From: Phoebastria nigripes
Taxonomy: Eukaryota > Chordata > Aves > Procellariiformes > Diomedeidae
Assembly (NCBI GenBank): GCA_035582835.1
Contig: JAYKAV010000469.1
Coordinates: 26,625-90,624 of the forward strand
Direction of reading: 5' to 3'
Length of the DNA stretch: 64,000 nucleotides
The translations under genes were made by a program, and so were the position numbers. A model generated the notes under the pieces. The model did not search any database, had not been told where the DNA came from, and worked only from the letters and a program-made list of their open reading frames with translations. Position 1 is the stretch's first letter. Each line of letters begins with the position of its first letter. Of the stretch, positions 12,701 through 27,040 are shown one piece after another.

Positions 12701-15700
12701 TCAGAGCTTTCATATCTTCTACTAAAATCAAGTATACCAGCATTCTAAATTGGCTATATTTTACTTAGATTTGCTGAACCAGACTTTCAGAATTTATCAT
12801 TCATAAGTTTCCTTCTGCCTTATTTTTCCTAACAGCTTATCTCCCAGATCAGAATATACATATCAAGTTCTTACCTAAGAGCATGTCTTCCCAAACAATA
12901 CTTGTATCGTGAACATGACCGAGGTTCTTATTTATTCATATGTGTGAATCTGTAGTAATACCGATTTTTTTTTTTTTTACAAGTTATCCACTAATTTATT
13001 TTGAAATGAAGAATTTTGGTTGTCAGTTTTCATGTAGGTAGACTTCCCAATGTCTTTGGCTACATATTCCTGAGTATAATTATATCGGTAAGAAATATTT
13101 CAAAATTCAGCTGTCACTCAGCTCTTAGGTATCACAGAAGATGTCATTTTCACTATTAATGCAGAGCATTTTTATGAAATTCTTTACATACACAAGAGGT
13201 CACTACAAAAAGTGCACAACAAAACAAAATAATTTTTTACCTTGTTTTGACATCTCAGAACCACATTTTCTAAAATATCCTGAGAGGTTTGTGTTCCAGA
13301 ATCTGAATGTTTAATCTGAGATAACTTTAGGTGTGTGCACGTAAAGACAGGGCTGAGCTCACACCCTTGAAACTTAGTCTTCAGGTTAGATACCCAGAAG
13401 CCAACACTCAAATTCAATGTTCATTTCTTTTAACTTTTTATTAGCTTCTACATTTAACTTATCTACTTCCAGAAGTGAAACATAAATTTAATTCAATCCA
13501 TAAAATAAGAAAAAATTAAGTGTTGGAAGACTGTCTCGTGAACTATTGACTTTCATTGCACTAATACAGAAAGAGGAGCACATTGCTTCTGTAGACACTT
13601 CAGGATTCTGTTGTATGACCATGAAATATAATTAAAGATGTGTTAGAGAAATGAATCTAGCAGATCCTTTGATTGTTAGTAAAGCTTCTGAAGACAACAA
13701 CAATATTTTAAAATAATCTTAAAACATGCTGCACCTCAATAAAGAGGTTCCCACATGTAGGAAGTAAATCTTGATAAATTCAAACTCATTAAGGCTCTAG
13801 CTGCAGTTCTCTGTATCAGTTGTCTCTGGATATGACAATTTGGAACATTAAAAATTAGAAAATAGAATTATAAACTCACAACCTATGGAAGCCCACACTT
13901 TACTTTTAACTACAGGTAAGCAAACCAAATAAAAGCTAGTGGGAGCCTTCACAAAAGTCAAAACGCAGAATTTGGCTCAGAACCATGAATGAAATATCCT
14001 TATATTACTTGCCTAATAAGAATCTTGAAATAAATATTGGAAAAAATAATAGTAATAACAAAAATGTACCAGTATTATCAAGGCTAGTTTAATAGTGAAA
14101 TCTTTTCTATTTGTACCAGCATAACATTTTTCAAAACTAATCACTAAGGAGAACTTCAGGCATAGTAATCACCAAGTGCTGATTAATAGCCTATTTAACT
14201 CCAATTGAATTTAATGTAGCTTCCAGTCATCCAAGTAGTTTCTAATCCATTCCAAGCTTCACAATAACATTAACTAACTGACATTGTAAGAGACAACGTC
14301 AAATCAGATGGCAATGATTACTATAGGTCATATTTCTGAAAATGAGTTCCCACAAAAATATAAACATAAAATACTGGAAGAAAAACAGAAACAGATAATA
14401 GATATGACCTTGGCTTCAAGCAGGAAATCCTGAAGAGAAACACATTTAGTTATAATTGTCTCTATAAAATTAACTTTGCACTCTAATTCTGAAGCATTCA
14501 CATTAAGATCTTGATCCTTCACTTACTTGCTCATACAGGCCCCAGCTTCTTGGGGGGACTTTTACTGATTTGTAAGCCATAGCAGTTTCTTTTTTTTTTC
14601 ATAGCTATTGGCTTCTATCAACTGTAAGAACATTAAAACGCATTTTGGAAACCACCAATAAAATGTGTCTCCCTAGACTGGTCCTGTGAACTTCATGAAG
14701 CTCAGCACAACATACTAGTTAGTAAGTTTATTGTCTTTGTCCAGAAACTTAGACAAAATTTTCATGAAGTCTGCCAGCTTGAATTTTCTATGAAATCTCT
14801 CACTTACCCTAGAAAAAGGACTCACCTCTCTTTGTAACAAACTTCACTCTTCTTTTTTTATTTAGATAGATCACTTACCCTTAGACACACTTTGATTCAA
14901 GTACATTGTTGGCTACATGCGTTTCTTTCAATGTGATCTTAAAGCTGTCTTCACCTCTGCAGCGCAGTTGTCAACTGCCAAGGAGAGAGACCAAATGCCA
15001 CTTTACTGTAGCCGGGGTCCAAGCTGTCCATTCTCTGAATAGTGAAGAAAGGTGTAAAAAGATGAATTTTAGCATAGCACATTCAGATCCTGAACTGCCA
15101 CTTTGCTTGCTGCATTGGATATCGCCAGAGCACATCGTGTTCCTCTAAAGCTCGCATTGCAAATGGTAATAGTGTTACAGCTGCTCGAATGCTGACCTAA
15201 CTCACTAGGCATGCTCTAAAATACATGTACTTGGAGAACAACATTAAATTTTCTTTCCCTAATAATTTCTCCCATGAAAAAAAGAGTGATTTGGTGTCAA
15301 CAGCTTCCTCCATAAGCAAGACTTCTTGTCTGAGCAAATCTTTCACATGGTCTGATAGCGCTGAATCAGCTTACCATATTTTTTTAAAATTAAAAAAAAA
15401 AGAAAAAAAAGAACAAAAAACCACAAAACACTTCAGCATACAGTACCAGGTCTCTCACTCTCAAATTACAAATTCCTTGACATGTAAAGGTTAACTCAGA
15501 CTGTCTTACTGATTATTCAGTAGCACATATAGGTAAAGCTAAACAAAACTAAATTTCTGAAAATTTATGTCAATGGTTCACTTTTGGACAGAAAAGAAGC
15601 AGAGAAACGGCTGTTAAAAAGGAAAAAAGCTTCAAATTAAACTTGTTAAAAATAAAAGTTTTTGCATAAGGTCAAAATAAATACAAAGTTTTATTCTATA

Positions 15701-15730
15701 AAATTGATTTGGTTTATTTGTCTGGAACAT

Positions 15731-15778
15731 TAGTAGTAGTAGTAGTAGCAACAGCAGCAGCAGCAGCAGCAGCAGTAG
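15731..15778 (+). repeat. Compound (TAG)6 - CAA - (CAG)8 microsatellite
   Basis: Six TAG units (15731-15748), one CAA, then eight uninterrupted CAG units (15752-15775), followed by TAG. No open reading frame uses it as a polyglutamine tract, since TAG stop units flank it in the same frame. Confidence 0.95.
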
Positions 15779-18700
15779 TATCATTATTACTTTTTTCAGC
15801 TGTTCTCCAAATATTTTTTGTCAAAATTGAAAATTATAAATGAAACAAAATATTTCCATTTCTTATTAAATAAAATCAGGTAATATTTTTAAGACAATAA
15901 TTTTTTTGAAACTATTATTTTAGTACTGCTAAATCTGCATTTTAACTTAAAAGTTTACATGAAAAATTTTACCTATGTCTAATACCACTTTAACAGAAGA
16001 AAAGATATGCTAACTTAATATATGCAGCCAAGGGTATTTGCACACAGCGTGAGCCAAAGAAGAATTTAGCCCTTTAGGTTAAGTTTTTGTTCTTGTAGTC
16101 AGAAGAGGTATTTGTGTTTGGCAGCAAGCCAGACATAAGCAATGGGACTCTACAGCAGGGCTGGAGCCTAGAAGTCTCCAAGAGAACAGGTAGAATGCCT
16201 GAAAAGTAGGATTTGCTGCTAAAATAATGTATTTCTGTACCAGTTTGCAATGGCAGTATAATTAGCTGTGGGTACGTACAATTAGAAGTATTATCATCCT
16301 CAACTAGGTAGCTGCCACTGTCAAGTTTGCTACTCTTAACATTCTAAAGCAGTCACTCAAAATAGCAAAGATTGTTGTTACCCATAAGAAATTCACTTTT
16401 AGAACAGTGTGGATATAGTATATATTTATTGATAGATTAGATAGTATTTGTCCATGCATTCAGACACATAGGTAACATCCACAGTTTTTCTGAAATAACT
16501 GAAATGTTTGCAATGAATCTTTGCCATTTTTTAGTCTTGGTGGGTTTTTTGTTGTTGTGCATACTGCTTAAGGAACTAGCACATCATGAGACAAGCTACC
16601 TGGAAATTTTCAAGTAAAAGTAAGCAACTTTCAAGTTTTAAACTTTACTGTCTTTATTTTTTAACTAATTTTTTTTTTTTTTTCTATAACCTTCCAAATG
16701 GATCACAGAGGAGAAAAAAACAAACATGGAAAACTTCAGCTATTACAGTGAGCTTTTCAGAGTGCTAGAGCAACAGCAGCCAGAGAGCAAATCGAAGTTG
16801 CAGCAGAATCTGAACTTTGGTGCTTGTTGTTTAACACCGTGACAAGCTCATTCAGAATTCCTTCAATCATTAACTGGAGATCTAAAATGCAAAATAGCAA
16901 CAACAAAAAAACAATTAATTTGGAATCCTCCTAAGCTAATTTGTGTCATGTGGCTGTTAAAATATTCCAGATATGAAACCATGATTTCACAACTCAGAAA
17001 GCAAATTGGACTTTTTCTGGCAAGTTGAAATAATTTCAAACACCTACTAAATTATAGCACAAAATAGAAACACTACAGTGTTTTCTCATTAATTTCAAGT
17101 ATAGGTGCAGCTTTTTTCACAGGTCTGCTTATATAAAATACAAACCATTATATACCTTAAATTCATGTATTTCTAAATAACAGCAAAATGCTTTTAGTAG
17201 TCATTTGATTAACACTTTAGAAATATTGACAATGCTGTCATAGTCTCCAGTGTTTGTAATGTGCCTACCTCCGTTTTTTCTTAGGCATCATCTGACCAAA
17301 ACTAAACAGGCTATCTTGTCTTACTTTTTTCATATTCCACCAGCAAGAATAAAATTTGTTCCACCACTCAGAAACATGACTGCTTTAAATATAAATAAAG
17401 AAAATCAGAGATTGTTTAGAAATATATAGGCTTTAAGACATGATGTGAATATTATCACCCAGTGGAATACCTCTAGGCTACAACTTTACATCAGTCCTTT
17501 AAACATCTCTGCTCATTCATATCTCCATTTCATTATATTTACAGAAACACACCTTGTAAATAATGTGCTACTGAAGTCGCTGCATTGGTCTACAGAAAGT
17601 AAACATAACAGTAAGTTGTTCCAAACAAGTGAAGTTTCTTATGTCTCATTTGGAGGCAATATGTACTTTAGTCCATTACGGAAGGACCTAACTTGCTTCT
17701 TTAATATATCACTAAGTGGACACTCAGTCAATAAATGAACAATAATTTACAGCTTGATCTTGTAAGGCCAGTGGCATCCTAAATTCCCAAGCTGATGCGA
17801 ACTGAGTATTGCCCCTCAGGTCACATGGCCTTAACATCAGACAGGACTAAGCAATAGATTAACTGTTTAATTTTACAACTTATGTCAAGGCTAACTACAT
17901 AACAAAAGGAGCAGGTAAATGACCCCCACAGGATTATTCATCAGCATAGTCACAGAAGAAGGAACTAGATTCAGATGTCTTTGTTGTCTTACCCATGTTA
18001 TTACATCTAGGTAACAACATCCTCTGCCTTTTCATCAAAGCTCAAATTCACTCAGGCTTTGCACTAGTCTGGTTTCTGCTGTCACAGGACCCAGAGCCAA
18101 TCCCTTGGCAGTAGAAAATCTGCTGGCGAGCTAGATCTGTCTAATACATGCAAAAGATGTTCTCTAAGGTGCCAACATCTGGCCAGCATGGCCCTGAAAG
18201 TGTATTGGCTGCAGAAGACTTGTAGTTAGAGCAGCCAAGAGATACAATCATTCATCTTCCCTCTAGGAGGAAGCTGAGAGTTGGGTTATTGTATTCTGGA
18301 ACTTATTTGCTTCTATTTATTGCTTCTTCATATTCAGAATATTATAATTCTTCTTTTACTAGTGCTTCAGTGATCTATCCTTCCTCATGAGCTCTCACAC
18401 GCATATGCTTCTAGTTTTTAACTTCTTTTTTTCCTGCCTGTTCTCTGGTGGCCTTTGAAAAGCTCACAGACTAAAGTAAAGAGATAATCATTACTACTTA
18501 GAGCAAAGGAGGAGCTCAAACACAGAACACTGGCAGGCTCACTGCAGTGGTTTACCTTCTGCTTCTCATGTTTCTTCATAGGCTTCAGTCTACTTCAGCT
18601 TTTTGCTTTCTCACTGATCTTCTGTCTTGTCTTGTCTTTTCTGCAAAGACAGTCTTGGATTCATTCTTTTCCCCCTAATCTCCCACCCTTTGTCCTATTT

Positions 18701-19458
18701 ATCCCTAAAAAGGTGGTTCTGTAATCAAAATTGAACTGAAAATGAAATAATTTTCAAATGTATATACTTCTGCACAAATGTAGGTATTGTAGCCCAGAAC
18801 TACCCTTGTGCACCTATATGACATGCTTCAGTTAGGAGCTGCCTCTTCAGAAAATCTCTGTAGAGCCAAAGAGCAGAGAGAGGCACTTTGAGAGCCCATC
18901 AATGATGTGATTCATTCTCTGGAGCTACTTCACTTTCTGTTTACCATAGGGAGAACGGTGAGGGTGATTGTGCAGTAACATAGTGCTTCTGGCAATGCCT
19001 TAGCCAGCTGGGAGGTATCTGGTCTCATTTATAGGTAAATGATAGATTGAGAGATAAAGAGATACATAATGCTGTTTTTTTCAAAACAGTATCTTTTTTC
19101 TGATACCCTCGCTGGTCCCCTGCACTGCGATAGCAGAATTGTTATAGGTCAGTTTATCCAGATGAGCAGAAATTTGCCTGGGTATGTTCAAAGTGTGCTT
19201 GCTACCCTCATGCCCTCCACCTGTATGGAATGAAGCCAGCTCTAAAAAGCATTCCAACCTGTCTTTCTCCAGAAATCTGAGCTGACAAATCATGTTTGTT
19301 TCTCATTACCAAATACAGAGATTAAAGTGGAAAAAAGCAAGCTTGGGTACTTTTCAAATACAACTGCACAACAACAGTAGCAACCATATAGCATTTCTTC
19401 AGAGACTGAACACTTGCTTGCATTCTAATGGAAGAGCCTGTAAGAGCATATGTAACAT

Positions 19459-19471
19459 TGCCATCTAGTGA
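19459..19471 (-). promoter_or_regulatory. Candidate CTCF-binding site
   Basis: The minus strand reads TCACTAGATGGCA, which differs at only one position from the CCACTAGRTGGCA type of CTCF core motif. It lies in repeat-free DNA. A single motif match is weak evidence and occupancy is unknown. Confidence 0.3.
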
Positions 19472-22400
19472 TTTCAACTGTAACAACGTGTTTTAACAAA
19501 TCTCAGATGTATGCACAGCCACCTCCAGTAATAATAAAGTCCTTCCTTCCTCCTGATCTTCACAATTTATTATTTGGCACTAATATTTATTAAAACTTGT
19601 TCTACATTTAAATCGGAACTCCATGAGAAACTTTTGAAAGGACATCTAACACAATTTAAAGGACTGACAGTAAATAAATAAGGCAGTTACTGGAGAAGGC
19701 TAGAAATAAGCTCACACTACCTCTAAAAAACTGAAAAAGTTTCTTCTTCTTATAGTTTTTGGTTGCATGTTACTACATCTGTTAGAGGTATTTTCACTAA
19801 ATGTTCTGTGTTTTCAAAACAACCAGCTTCTGGCCAGCTTTTCAGCTGCATAAAGCAAACTACTTAAGAGAAGGAAAAATTCTCAAATGGAGTATTAGGC
19901 AGTAGTGGCACTGACAGGAACAAGCTGAAAAGGGGATATGCAACCATTTTGTACACATGGGAATCCATCTCTTGAATGGCAGTTAATCACATGGTTAAAA
20001 TGCAACGGGACTTGGGATAAATGTAGGTTATATGAGATCAAGCACATCCTCTATCATCTGCAGGACCACCTTAGGCTAGATGCCTAATTTTAGACAGACA
20101 AATTTAGATGAGCTGATTTCCACCCAGGAAATTGTATCAATGTAGGCATTCAGAAAGGTCAACAGATCTGATCTGGAACAAGAGGCAGATGGAGAAGATA
20201 TATGACTGTCTGCACAGTGTCGGAAAGGTATACACATGTTCTTACCTCTTCTTCCTTCCTTGATATTCCACCTCAGCACTCTATCTATTCAGCTGTTTGA
20301 ATGGCTTCCTTATTTTCCAGAAGTAGAGGGCTTCCAGACTAGAAAGGAATATGCCATAGCTCAACTTCCCACACACAACTCAGCAGTATTCACTGGCTAC
20401 ATGGTAAATTGAGGAAGCGGGCACATGCCATAAAGACAGTATTGATACATCTATGCCTTCAGAATTACACATACGCTCTTGTGGTACACTAAAATAGACT
20501 GAGAAAAAAAGGAAAATATTAAGGTAATTTGTTAATGTATCCACTGATTTTGTAGGCCCTACTATGGCAACTTGATGCATGCAGGTGAAGACATTTGTTC
20601 TACTTTTATATAGGACAATTGAGAAAAAGCCTCAAACTTTGATGACACTAGTTATGTGCTGAAATGAAGGTCACGCTGAGTAATTTCCACCCAAGTGATT
20701 TTGGCTTTTTTGCTTGGATTAACGTTTACTTATCTTTTTTTCTTTCTTCCTTCTTCCTTACTGTTCTGGAACCAAACTCTTTCTGAAACAAAAATGCCTG
20801 GTTCTTGGACTTTTTCTCTACCATTCTGAATAATTATTTGATTGAACTGGAACACCAGATACAACATCTGCAGGAAGCAATAAACTCTTACAATCTGTCA
20901 CTGTCTTAAATGTACAGTGTGAGTGCATTCCCTCACTCCAAAATATTTCTTGCCCCTCAGAATACCAGAATGCTACTTAAAGGGCTTTTGTTTTATTTTT
21001 AAAGAAACATTTTATATAAAAATGTACAGTTTCATAAGGCACAATACTTGTGAAGAGCTACCAACTTGAACTCTTGGTAATTCAAGAACTGTAGTGCCTG
21101 GAAGGTTAAATAAAACAACATATTTTGTTTGATTTTCTTTATGACTTATAGTGACACTTTATGGAAGCTATTCAAAATGTCAACTATACTTATCCTTCTG
21201 TAGGAAGAGATGAACATTTCCTTTCAACTGATTTTGTATTGGCTTTAAGGCTTGCAAAAAAAAACCACTAGTCACAATCCGAGACATTTTTTCAGAAAAG
21301 ACAAGTACATATTTGCTTGATAGGCGAAGAGCACTGGGAGTGGATCTTGAACTTTATATTCTATTTCTTTCCATCAACAATTGTACCACCTGTTAAAACA
21401 CACACACACAAATACAAAATTATGCCCTATAAATATCTAGAATTTTTTTAATGACAAAAAATTTTACATCCACTTAGGTGATAGAGTTACAGTACATTGT
21501 GTTTTGCCACATAAATGAATGCAGTGAAACTAATACAAGTTAATATATGGTGCAAAAAATGTAAATGGACATCTCTCCCTGTAACCTTTTGTGAAAAATG
21601 CTTCTGGGTCCATTTAAGGTAGTCATAACTTCTAGCTAAAGAAGCCAGTTTATATTCAGGCAATGTTATCATTATTCAAGGGAAAGAATTATATATGCTG
21701 GGAACTGGAGTGCCTGCACAAAATTTGAGAGTGAGGTAAATTATCAAGCCAATGTCCAGAGGGAGCATGCTGTAGATAGGAATCATATCTTTAATTCAAT
21801 ATTCAATGGTATGATAGCCTGCCTCTGAAACAGCTGAAATTGGAAATTTCGCAGAACCAAGTGAAAGGTTTAACCCTAGTCTCAAACAAATGCTTGTTCA
21901 CCCTCCACAATTCAGAGCAGTGTGCACCTACCTATCTCCAAGACATAAGCCTCAGTGGATGAATCACAAAATGAAGAACCAGTCTCAGATTCTTCTGAAT
22001 GAAAGAAACTCATTTAAGCCTCTCACCTGCCTTGCCCCTGGATAACCTTCCCCAGCTCTTCATCAACCCATCCAACAGCTCTTTTCAGCTGCATGAACAG
22101 TCTTTTTCTCTTCTAAACACTTTCCCTTTCTTCTAATGCATGCACTAGGCTTCCTTTAATCTGTGAGGTGGTGGTTTTGGCATAGAGTCCGCTGAGGACG
22201 GCTGACAGGATCTGTGGAGTAGATATGGCACCCGATGGAGGTGTTTCACCTTCTGACCATGACTAATGGAGAAGTTCAAAAGGTGGGGCAAATACAAAGG
22301 AGGTAGGAACCCATGAGTAGAAGAAGTAATTTTCCTTAATGATGTCCTGGATTCATCCCAGGATGTATTTTACAGTTGAACACCTATGTATTTTTATGCT

Positions 22401-23169
22401 ACCTGTCTATATTTATCTACGTGTAGGGATATTCTTGTTCATTTATTGCAGCAACACTTTGAGGCCTCAGTCAAAACCAAGCCCTGCTCATGCTGGGCAT
22501 GATAGTAGTAAATACTGTGAATGCAAATGTTGCAAATGTCGCAAAGAGCTCCAGAAGACAAAGGAAAAGAAACACTACCACGAGTACTTTACAGAAAGGA
22601 AGCTGAGAAATGGAGAAATGAAGTGCCCTGGTCAAGGCCAGCAGGAATCCTGTAGAAGATCGTTTCTCCCTGAAGAGCACATTTAGTACAAAATCATTGC
22701 AGTGATGAAACAGAGTCAGCTGACTACAAGCTTTTAGATGTTCCATGAATTTGTTGTTAGAATAACACCTTTTGCTAGCTGAACAGTGATAATGTAAAAA
22801 AGGAAGTTTTTATCAGCTGTATATGAAACATTAGTAAGTATAAACAGAAAAACTAGAAGAAAAATGAAGTAATTATTTCAAATAGTAAATAGTTTAATCC
22901 AAAAAGACACCTACATAAATCTTTTTCTGAAAAATTTCTAATGTTCACTGGATATCACGCTTTGTTTCAAGCCAGTGCCATAAGCGTTAGTGCAATAAAT
23001 ATCCACACTGATTATTAATCATTCTGTAGTTTTAATGATCCAGCAGACACTATGTATCAGTACTTGCAGTGTTATTACTACGATTCATATATAACCCCAG
23101 GCATCATAAATAATGTTTTTGAAAGAATAGTACTTTAGAAATACTACTAATTAAGGTAAGAATCTTGTG

Positions 23170-23420
23170 TTGCTCAGAATAAAAGATTGTTGTGAACTAC
23201 ATTATCGTTAAGGAGGAAAATTAATGCCTTCAAAATGCAGTGAATGCAAAGGCAGGAGAGAGAGAGATTGCTAATTTCAAAGCTACAGATGGACAGCATC
23301 CCAAAACACAGCCGTAGAGTGATATGCAAATTCAGAGCAAACAGAGTCTGTGGATGATTAATTTTCTAGTTTTATGTATATCAGCTCGTCACTTTGCAAG
23401 GGGATGGACAGGTGAACAGG
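23170..23420. promoter_or_regulatory. Possible conserved enhancer-like segment
   Basis: A repeat-free segment holding an exact POU octamer ATGCAAAT (23324-23331) and a homeodomain-type ATTAATT (23357-23363) within 40 bp. This is only a motif-based guess; conservation cannot be seen from one sequence. Confidence 0.15.
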
Positions 23421-26400
23421 AAATACTATTAAGTGCTTCTCTGGCTGTCTGCCATACTCTGAGGGATGGCTAATAAAATTACACCAACACTTGGCAGATT
23501 GTCTTAAAAGTGAAAAAGAAAGTTATAAGGTGAGAATCTGAACATTTTAAGTTTATCTTCATACCTTTACTTAAGCGACCATACTCATCTAGAAGTTACT
23601 GCTTTATTATAATACAAATATTCTGAGCTTTGACTTACTTTCTATAACATGTTTTTCTGTTATCTGTATAAATATTTTAATGTCTCCTTATTTCCTCTTA
23701 TCCAGTGAAAGCTATTTTCATGTTTAACAAAGTTTCAAAAACAGNTCCTTCTGTGCTGAAAATACAACTATGTAGTGCTTTGGCTAAATCATGAATTAAA
23801 CTTTTTCAATTGCAATTATTTCTAATTGGAAAAGAAGAAACTAGAAAAACATTGAAAGGATAATAAATATTAGATCCTGTTCTTGACTCCTGCCATTATA
23901 AATCTGACAAAATGATAGGAATAATGAATGGATCCATTCAATATCATCTGGCAGCAAACAATTTTATTCATCGGTAACAGTACTCAAGGATGTTGGAAAA
24001 AAGCTTTTCACATTTTAGGTGCAAAATAGCTACCTCTAGTTCCTAAAGCAAAAAATGTCATTTCTCAGATTAGCTAGTATAAAGGATTATTTCAGAAAAA
24101 TGGTCCAATCAGTCCCCTAAAAGGCTCTGTTACAGAGGAAATTCATCATCATCAGTGACTATATTCAAGGCACCCAGGGCTGTCTACTCATTGTTTGATG
24201 CACATCTACCATCCAAGAAAAGCATCCCAGCTGTAGAAAATGGTTTGATGACATAAAAGCCAGGCTGCAGATCCTGGTATCCCTCAAATCGGAGTTTCAA
24301 AATGCAGCAGGGAGTTTTCACATAATCAAATTGATGTCTCTGCAGTTTGTTATATTACAGACTTCCTCTGTTGAAGCAGCCTTGTGGGATTCTGTGTTTT
24401 TTTGTGTTTCACTGATGCATATACACTCCATATCAAATAAACTTTGTAAAAATGAAAATCAGAAGACATGTATTTGTTTGTCAAATAATCAGTCATGTCA
24501 CTCACCTTGGAATTTGAGAATCAGACTGGGTTCTAAATATGTGCTGGTATTAATGATTTCTTCTTTAACTGGATTTTAATAAATAATTGTGGTATAGATG
24601 ATTTGCAAGAAGGAATGAAATCTGTTTCACATCCTTATTATTTCCCTATCAAGAGCCACAAGAGCTACCTGCTTGTCAGCAAGGTAAAAAGCTAGACTAT
24701 AAACACAGGGGAAGTATGATCATGTGGATATGACACTTCTACAGAGCAAATGAAATTACAATTTAGAACTACATTGCATTGTTTCTGTGCAGGCATTAAG
24801 AATGTCATGATTTTTCTTGCAGCAGCAGGGCACCTTACTTAAAAAATCCCCCTTGCCCATATGACACTGTAAAGCTGTTCAATGATACACTGCAATGTAC
24901 TGTTCTACAGTTCTTTGACCCTTTTAATGAAATACATATTTGAGTGTAAGCCCTGTACCCTAGAAAAACTCTTAAGCAACCCGTGCTCATGAAGAAGAAT
25001 GGGATCAGCTCTGAGCAACATGAGAACCCCAGATGGCCAGATGCCGTAATGGACCAAACTGGCTATCACGTTCTGGTGAAAAGCAGAGAGAGCTCAGGAG
25101 CTCATGGGCATTTCAGTAACACCATGACCTGTAGCTCTGTGTTAAATGGTGGTTAAGTTTTGAACTTGTGGGCGATAAAATATTTTGTCTGTTGTTCTGA
25201 GCAGCCCATTCATTCCCTATTGTACATTTTGCATAGTGCTAATCTCTTTCTGAAAGTGCCAGCAGCAAGAAGGCAATGAGCAGGGATGAATGGTATGGAG
25301 GCAGGTGATGGGCTGTATGAACAGGAAAGTGCAGCGCTGGTGAAGAGACCTGAAATGCTATAGCTGCATATGTGCAATTCTCATTTCTTCTTGCTCCTGA
25401 AACAGCACAGCTCTAAGGACAGATAGGATGGCTCAGCTCAGAAAACTCATTTAAGCTAAAAAAAAAAGGAAGTGGGTACCCTAGAATGGACATCTTTAAT
25501 AGCTACTGAAAACCACAAGGAGAATTAAGGTTAGACCCTCACCAAGACACCTAGTGGGATCTTATGTTATATACATCGCTGATGTAGAAATTGCTGTCTT
25601 TTTTCCAACTTTATTGTTTCTCTTTATTCATCTGTCCTCTATCCCCTTAAATTTCTCTTCATGTAAATCCCTGGACTCAGTATTTGCAAATGGAAAAGGA
25701 TTAACATATTTTAAATATGCCCTTTTTATCAGGTCTGAAGAGTGGCTGGAAGAATTCATCTGGCTTTTTCTGGACTAATGAAATAAGAAATGGTTATTTC
25801 CAGAAGCCATATCACACCACCTAATATTAATGTATCTTGTCAGTAATATCCCTTTCTGGTTAATACAGCAACAGCTACATCTTCTGCAGAGCTCAGGATA
25901 TTTTCAACCTCCCTGTAGATTGTCTAAATGAAGAAGATGTGCTGATAGAATATTCTCTGCATTTTTGGAGATGTACTGATAAGGTAGTCTGTGCTTTTGT
26001 TCTAGCCCACACATGGATTGTCATCATTCCCTGTATATTTTGTCTTCATTAGGAGTGGGGAAAAAAAATTGGAGCTGGCAGATACTTCAGCTTAAATTTA
26101 AAAACTCTGTAAGCCTGAATATTTTTACCTGAATTGGAATATTCAGAGGTTGTAAGTACCTGTCAAAATATTTCCCAAAGCCTGTGGATGGACAAGGTTC
26201 AGTACCTTTACATCTGTACTTCCAAAAATCCTCCTGCTCTGTCAGATATCCATCTTTTGAGTTTGGGCAATAGCTTCTGTCCTGGCTGCTGTCTTCAGAT
26301 CATGTAAATAGTGAGTGTATGGAGTAAGAGGTCAGAAGTAACAGATATGCAGAAAGGAGCCTGGGGCTTTTAGTCTGCCTGATAGTGAGGCAGCAGCTGT

Positions 26401-26521
26401 TGAAAAACTATTGAGGAAAATCAGGCTCAGTCATCAAATCAGGTTACTTGGAAGAAGCAGCTGGGGTAACTCCAGATAAGCAAGGAGCCGTGAATTTTGC
26501 TTCTTACTCTCCTGATCTATT

Positions 26522-26970
26522 GATTCATATATTTTAAGGATAAAAGGTATCACAATGATGGCCTAGTCTGACCTCTTAAATGACACAGGGCAATGAACTG
26601 CACTGGTCAATATCTATATTAATAATCTCTGTTTGACTTACACCATATTTTTAAGAAAGTTATCCAACCTTAGTTCTTCAAATGATGAAGAACCCACCTC
26701 ATCCCTTGCTGAGTTTTTCCAGTGATTAATTACTCTCACTATTAAAATTTCTGCTTTATTCCTAATTCAAATTTGTCTAGCCTCACCTACTAACCACTGG
26801 ATCTCATTACACCTTTCCCTATTAGATTAAAAAGGCATCTACCATCAGAAATGTCTTTCCTACAGTTACTTAAATAGCATAATGAAGTCACCTTTTAACT
26901 TCCTCTTAGATAAACTAAATAGATTGAGTTCAATTAACAAGCCTCCATCTTGCCTTCAGGAAAAAGAGTA
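26522..26970 (-). mobile_element. Ancient CR1/L3-type LINE 3' end
   Basis: The plus strand carries a degraded reverse complement of an old amniote CR1 subfamily. It begins gattcatatattttaagg and continues with gcctagtctgacctc near 26561, ttccagtgattaattactct near 26717, aatttgtctagcctcac near 26768, ctattagattaaa near 26818 and agataaactaaatagattga near 26907. These blocks are the same order as in the 3' region of the old turtle/crocodile/bird CR1 families. Tail and coding frame are fully decayed, so this insertion is far older than the copies at 1, 9 and 57 kb. Confidence 0.75.
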
Positions 26971-27021
26971 GTGATACTCTTTGGAAGGTTTTCATGAAAT
27001 ATACCACATTAATTCACCAGA

Positions 27022-27040
27022 TTTTTTTTTTTTTTTTTTT
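27022..27040 (+). repeat. T19 homopolymer
   Basis: Nineteen T in a row, close to the end of the old CR1 piece. It is not a LINE poly(A) tail, because CR1 elements end in short 8-bp repeats and not in poly(A). Confidence 0.95.

Larger units (their letters stand above)
9731..26521. other. Long unique AT-rich noncoding region
   Basis: About 17 kb without a gene or transposon that I recognise. Open frames are short and scattered on both strands; the longest, 22339-22686 plus (115 codons), has a small Cys cluster but no known domain. Visible contents are the TAG/CAG microsatellite at 15731-15778, a CA run near 21400-21412, T runs at 12965-12979 and 16670-16683, a CTCF-like site at 19459-19471 and a POU octamer ATGCAAAT at 23324-23331. 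Such long repeat-poor stretches in birds are typical of gene deserts that carry distal enhancers, but nothing here proves that. Confidence 0.55.

Noticed and set aside
15752..15775. (CAG)8 as a polyglutamine-coding tract
   Set aside because: Flanking TAG units are stops in that frame and there is no surrounding open frame.
22339..22686. 115-codon open frame with a small Cys cluster (CECKCCKC)
   Set aside because: No known domain, start context or splice signals; low-complexity TGCAAATG-type words explain the Cys and Lys clustering. Probably chance.
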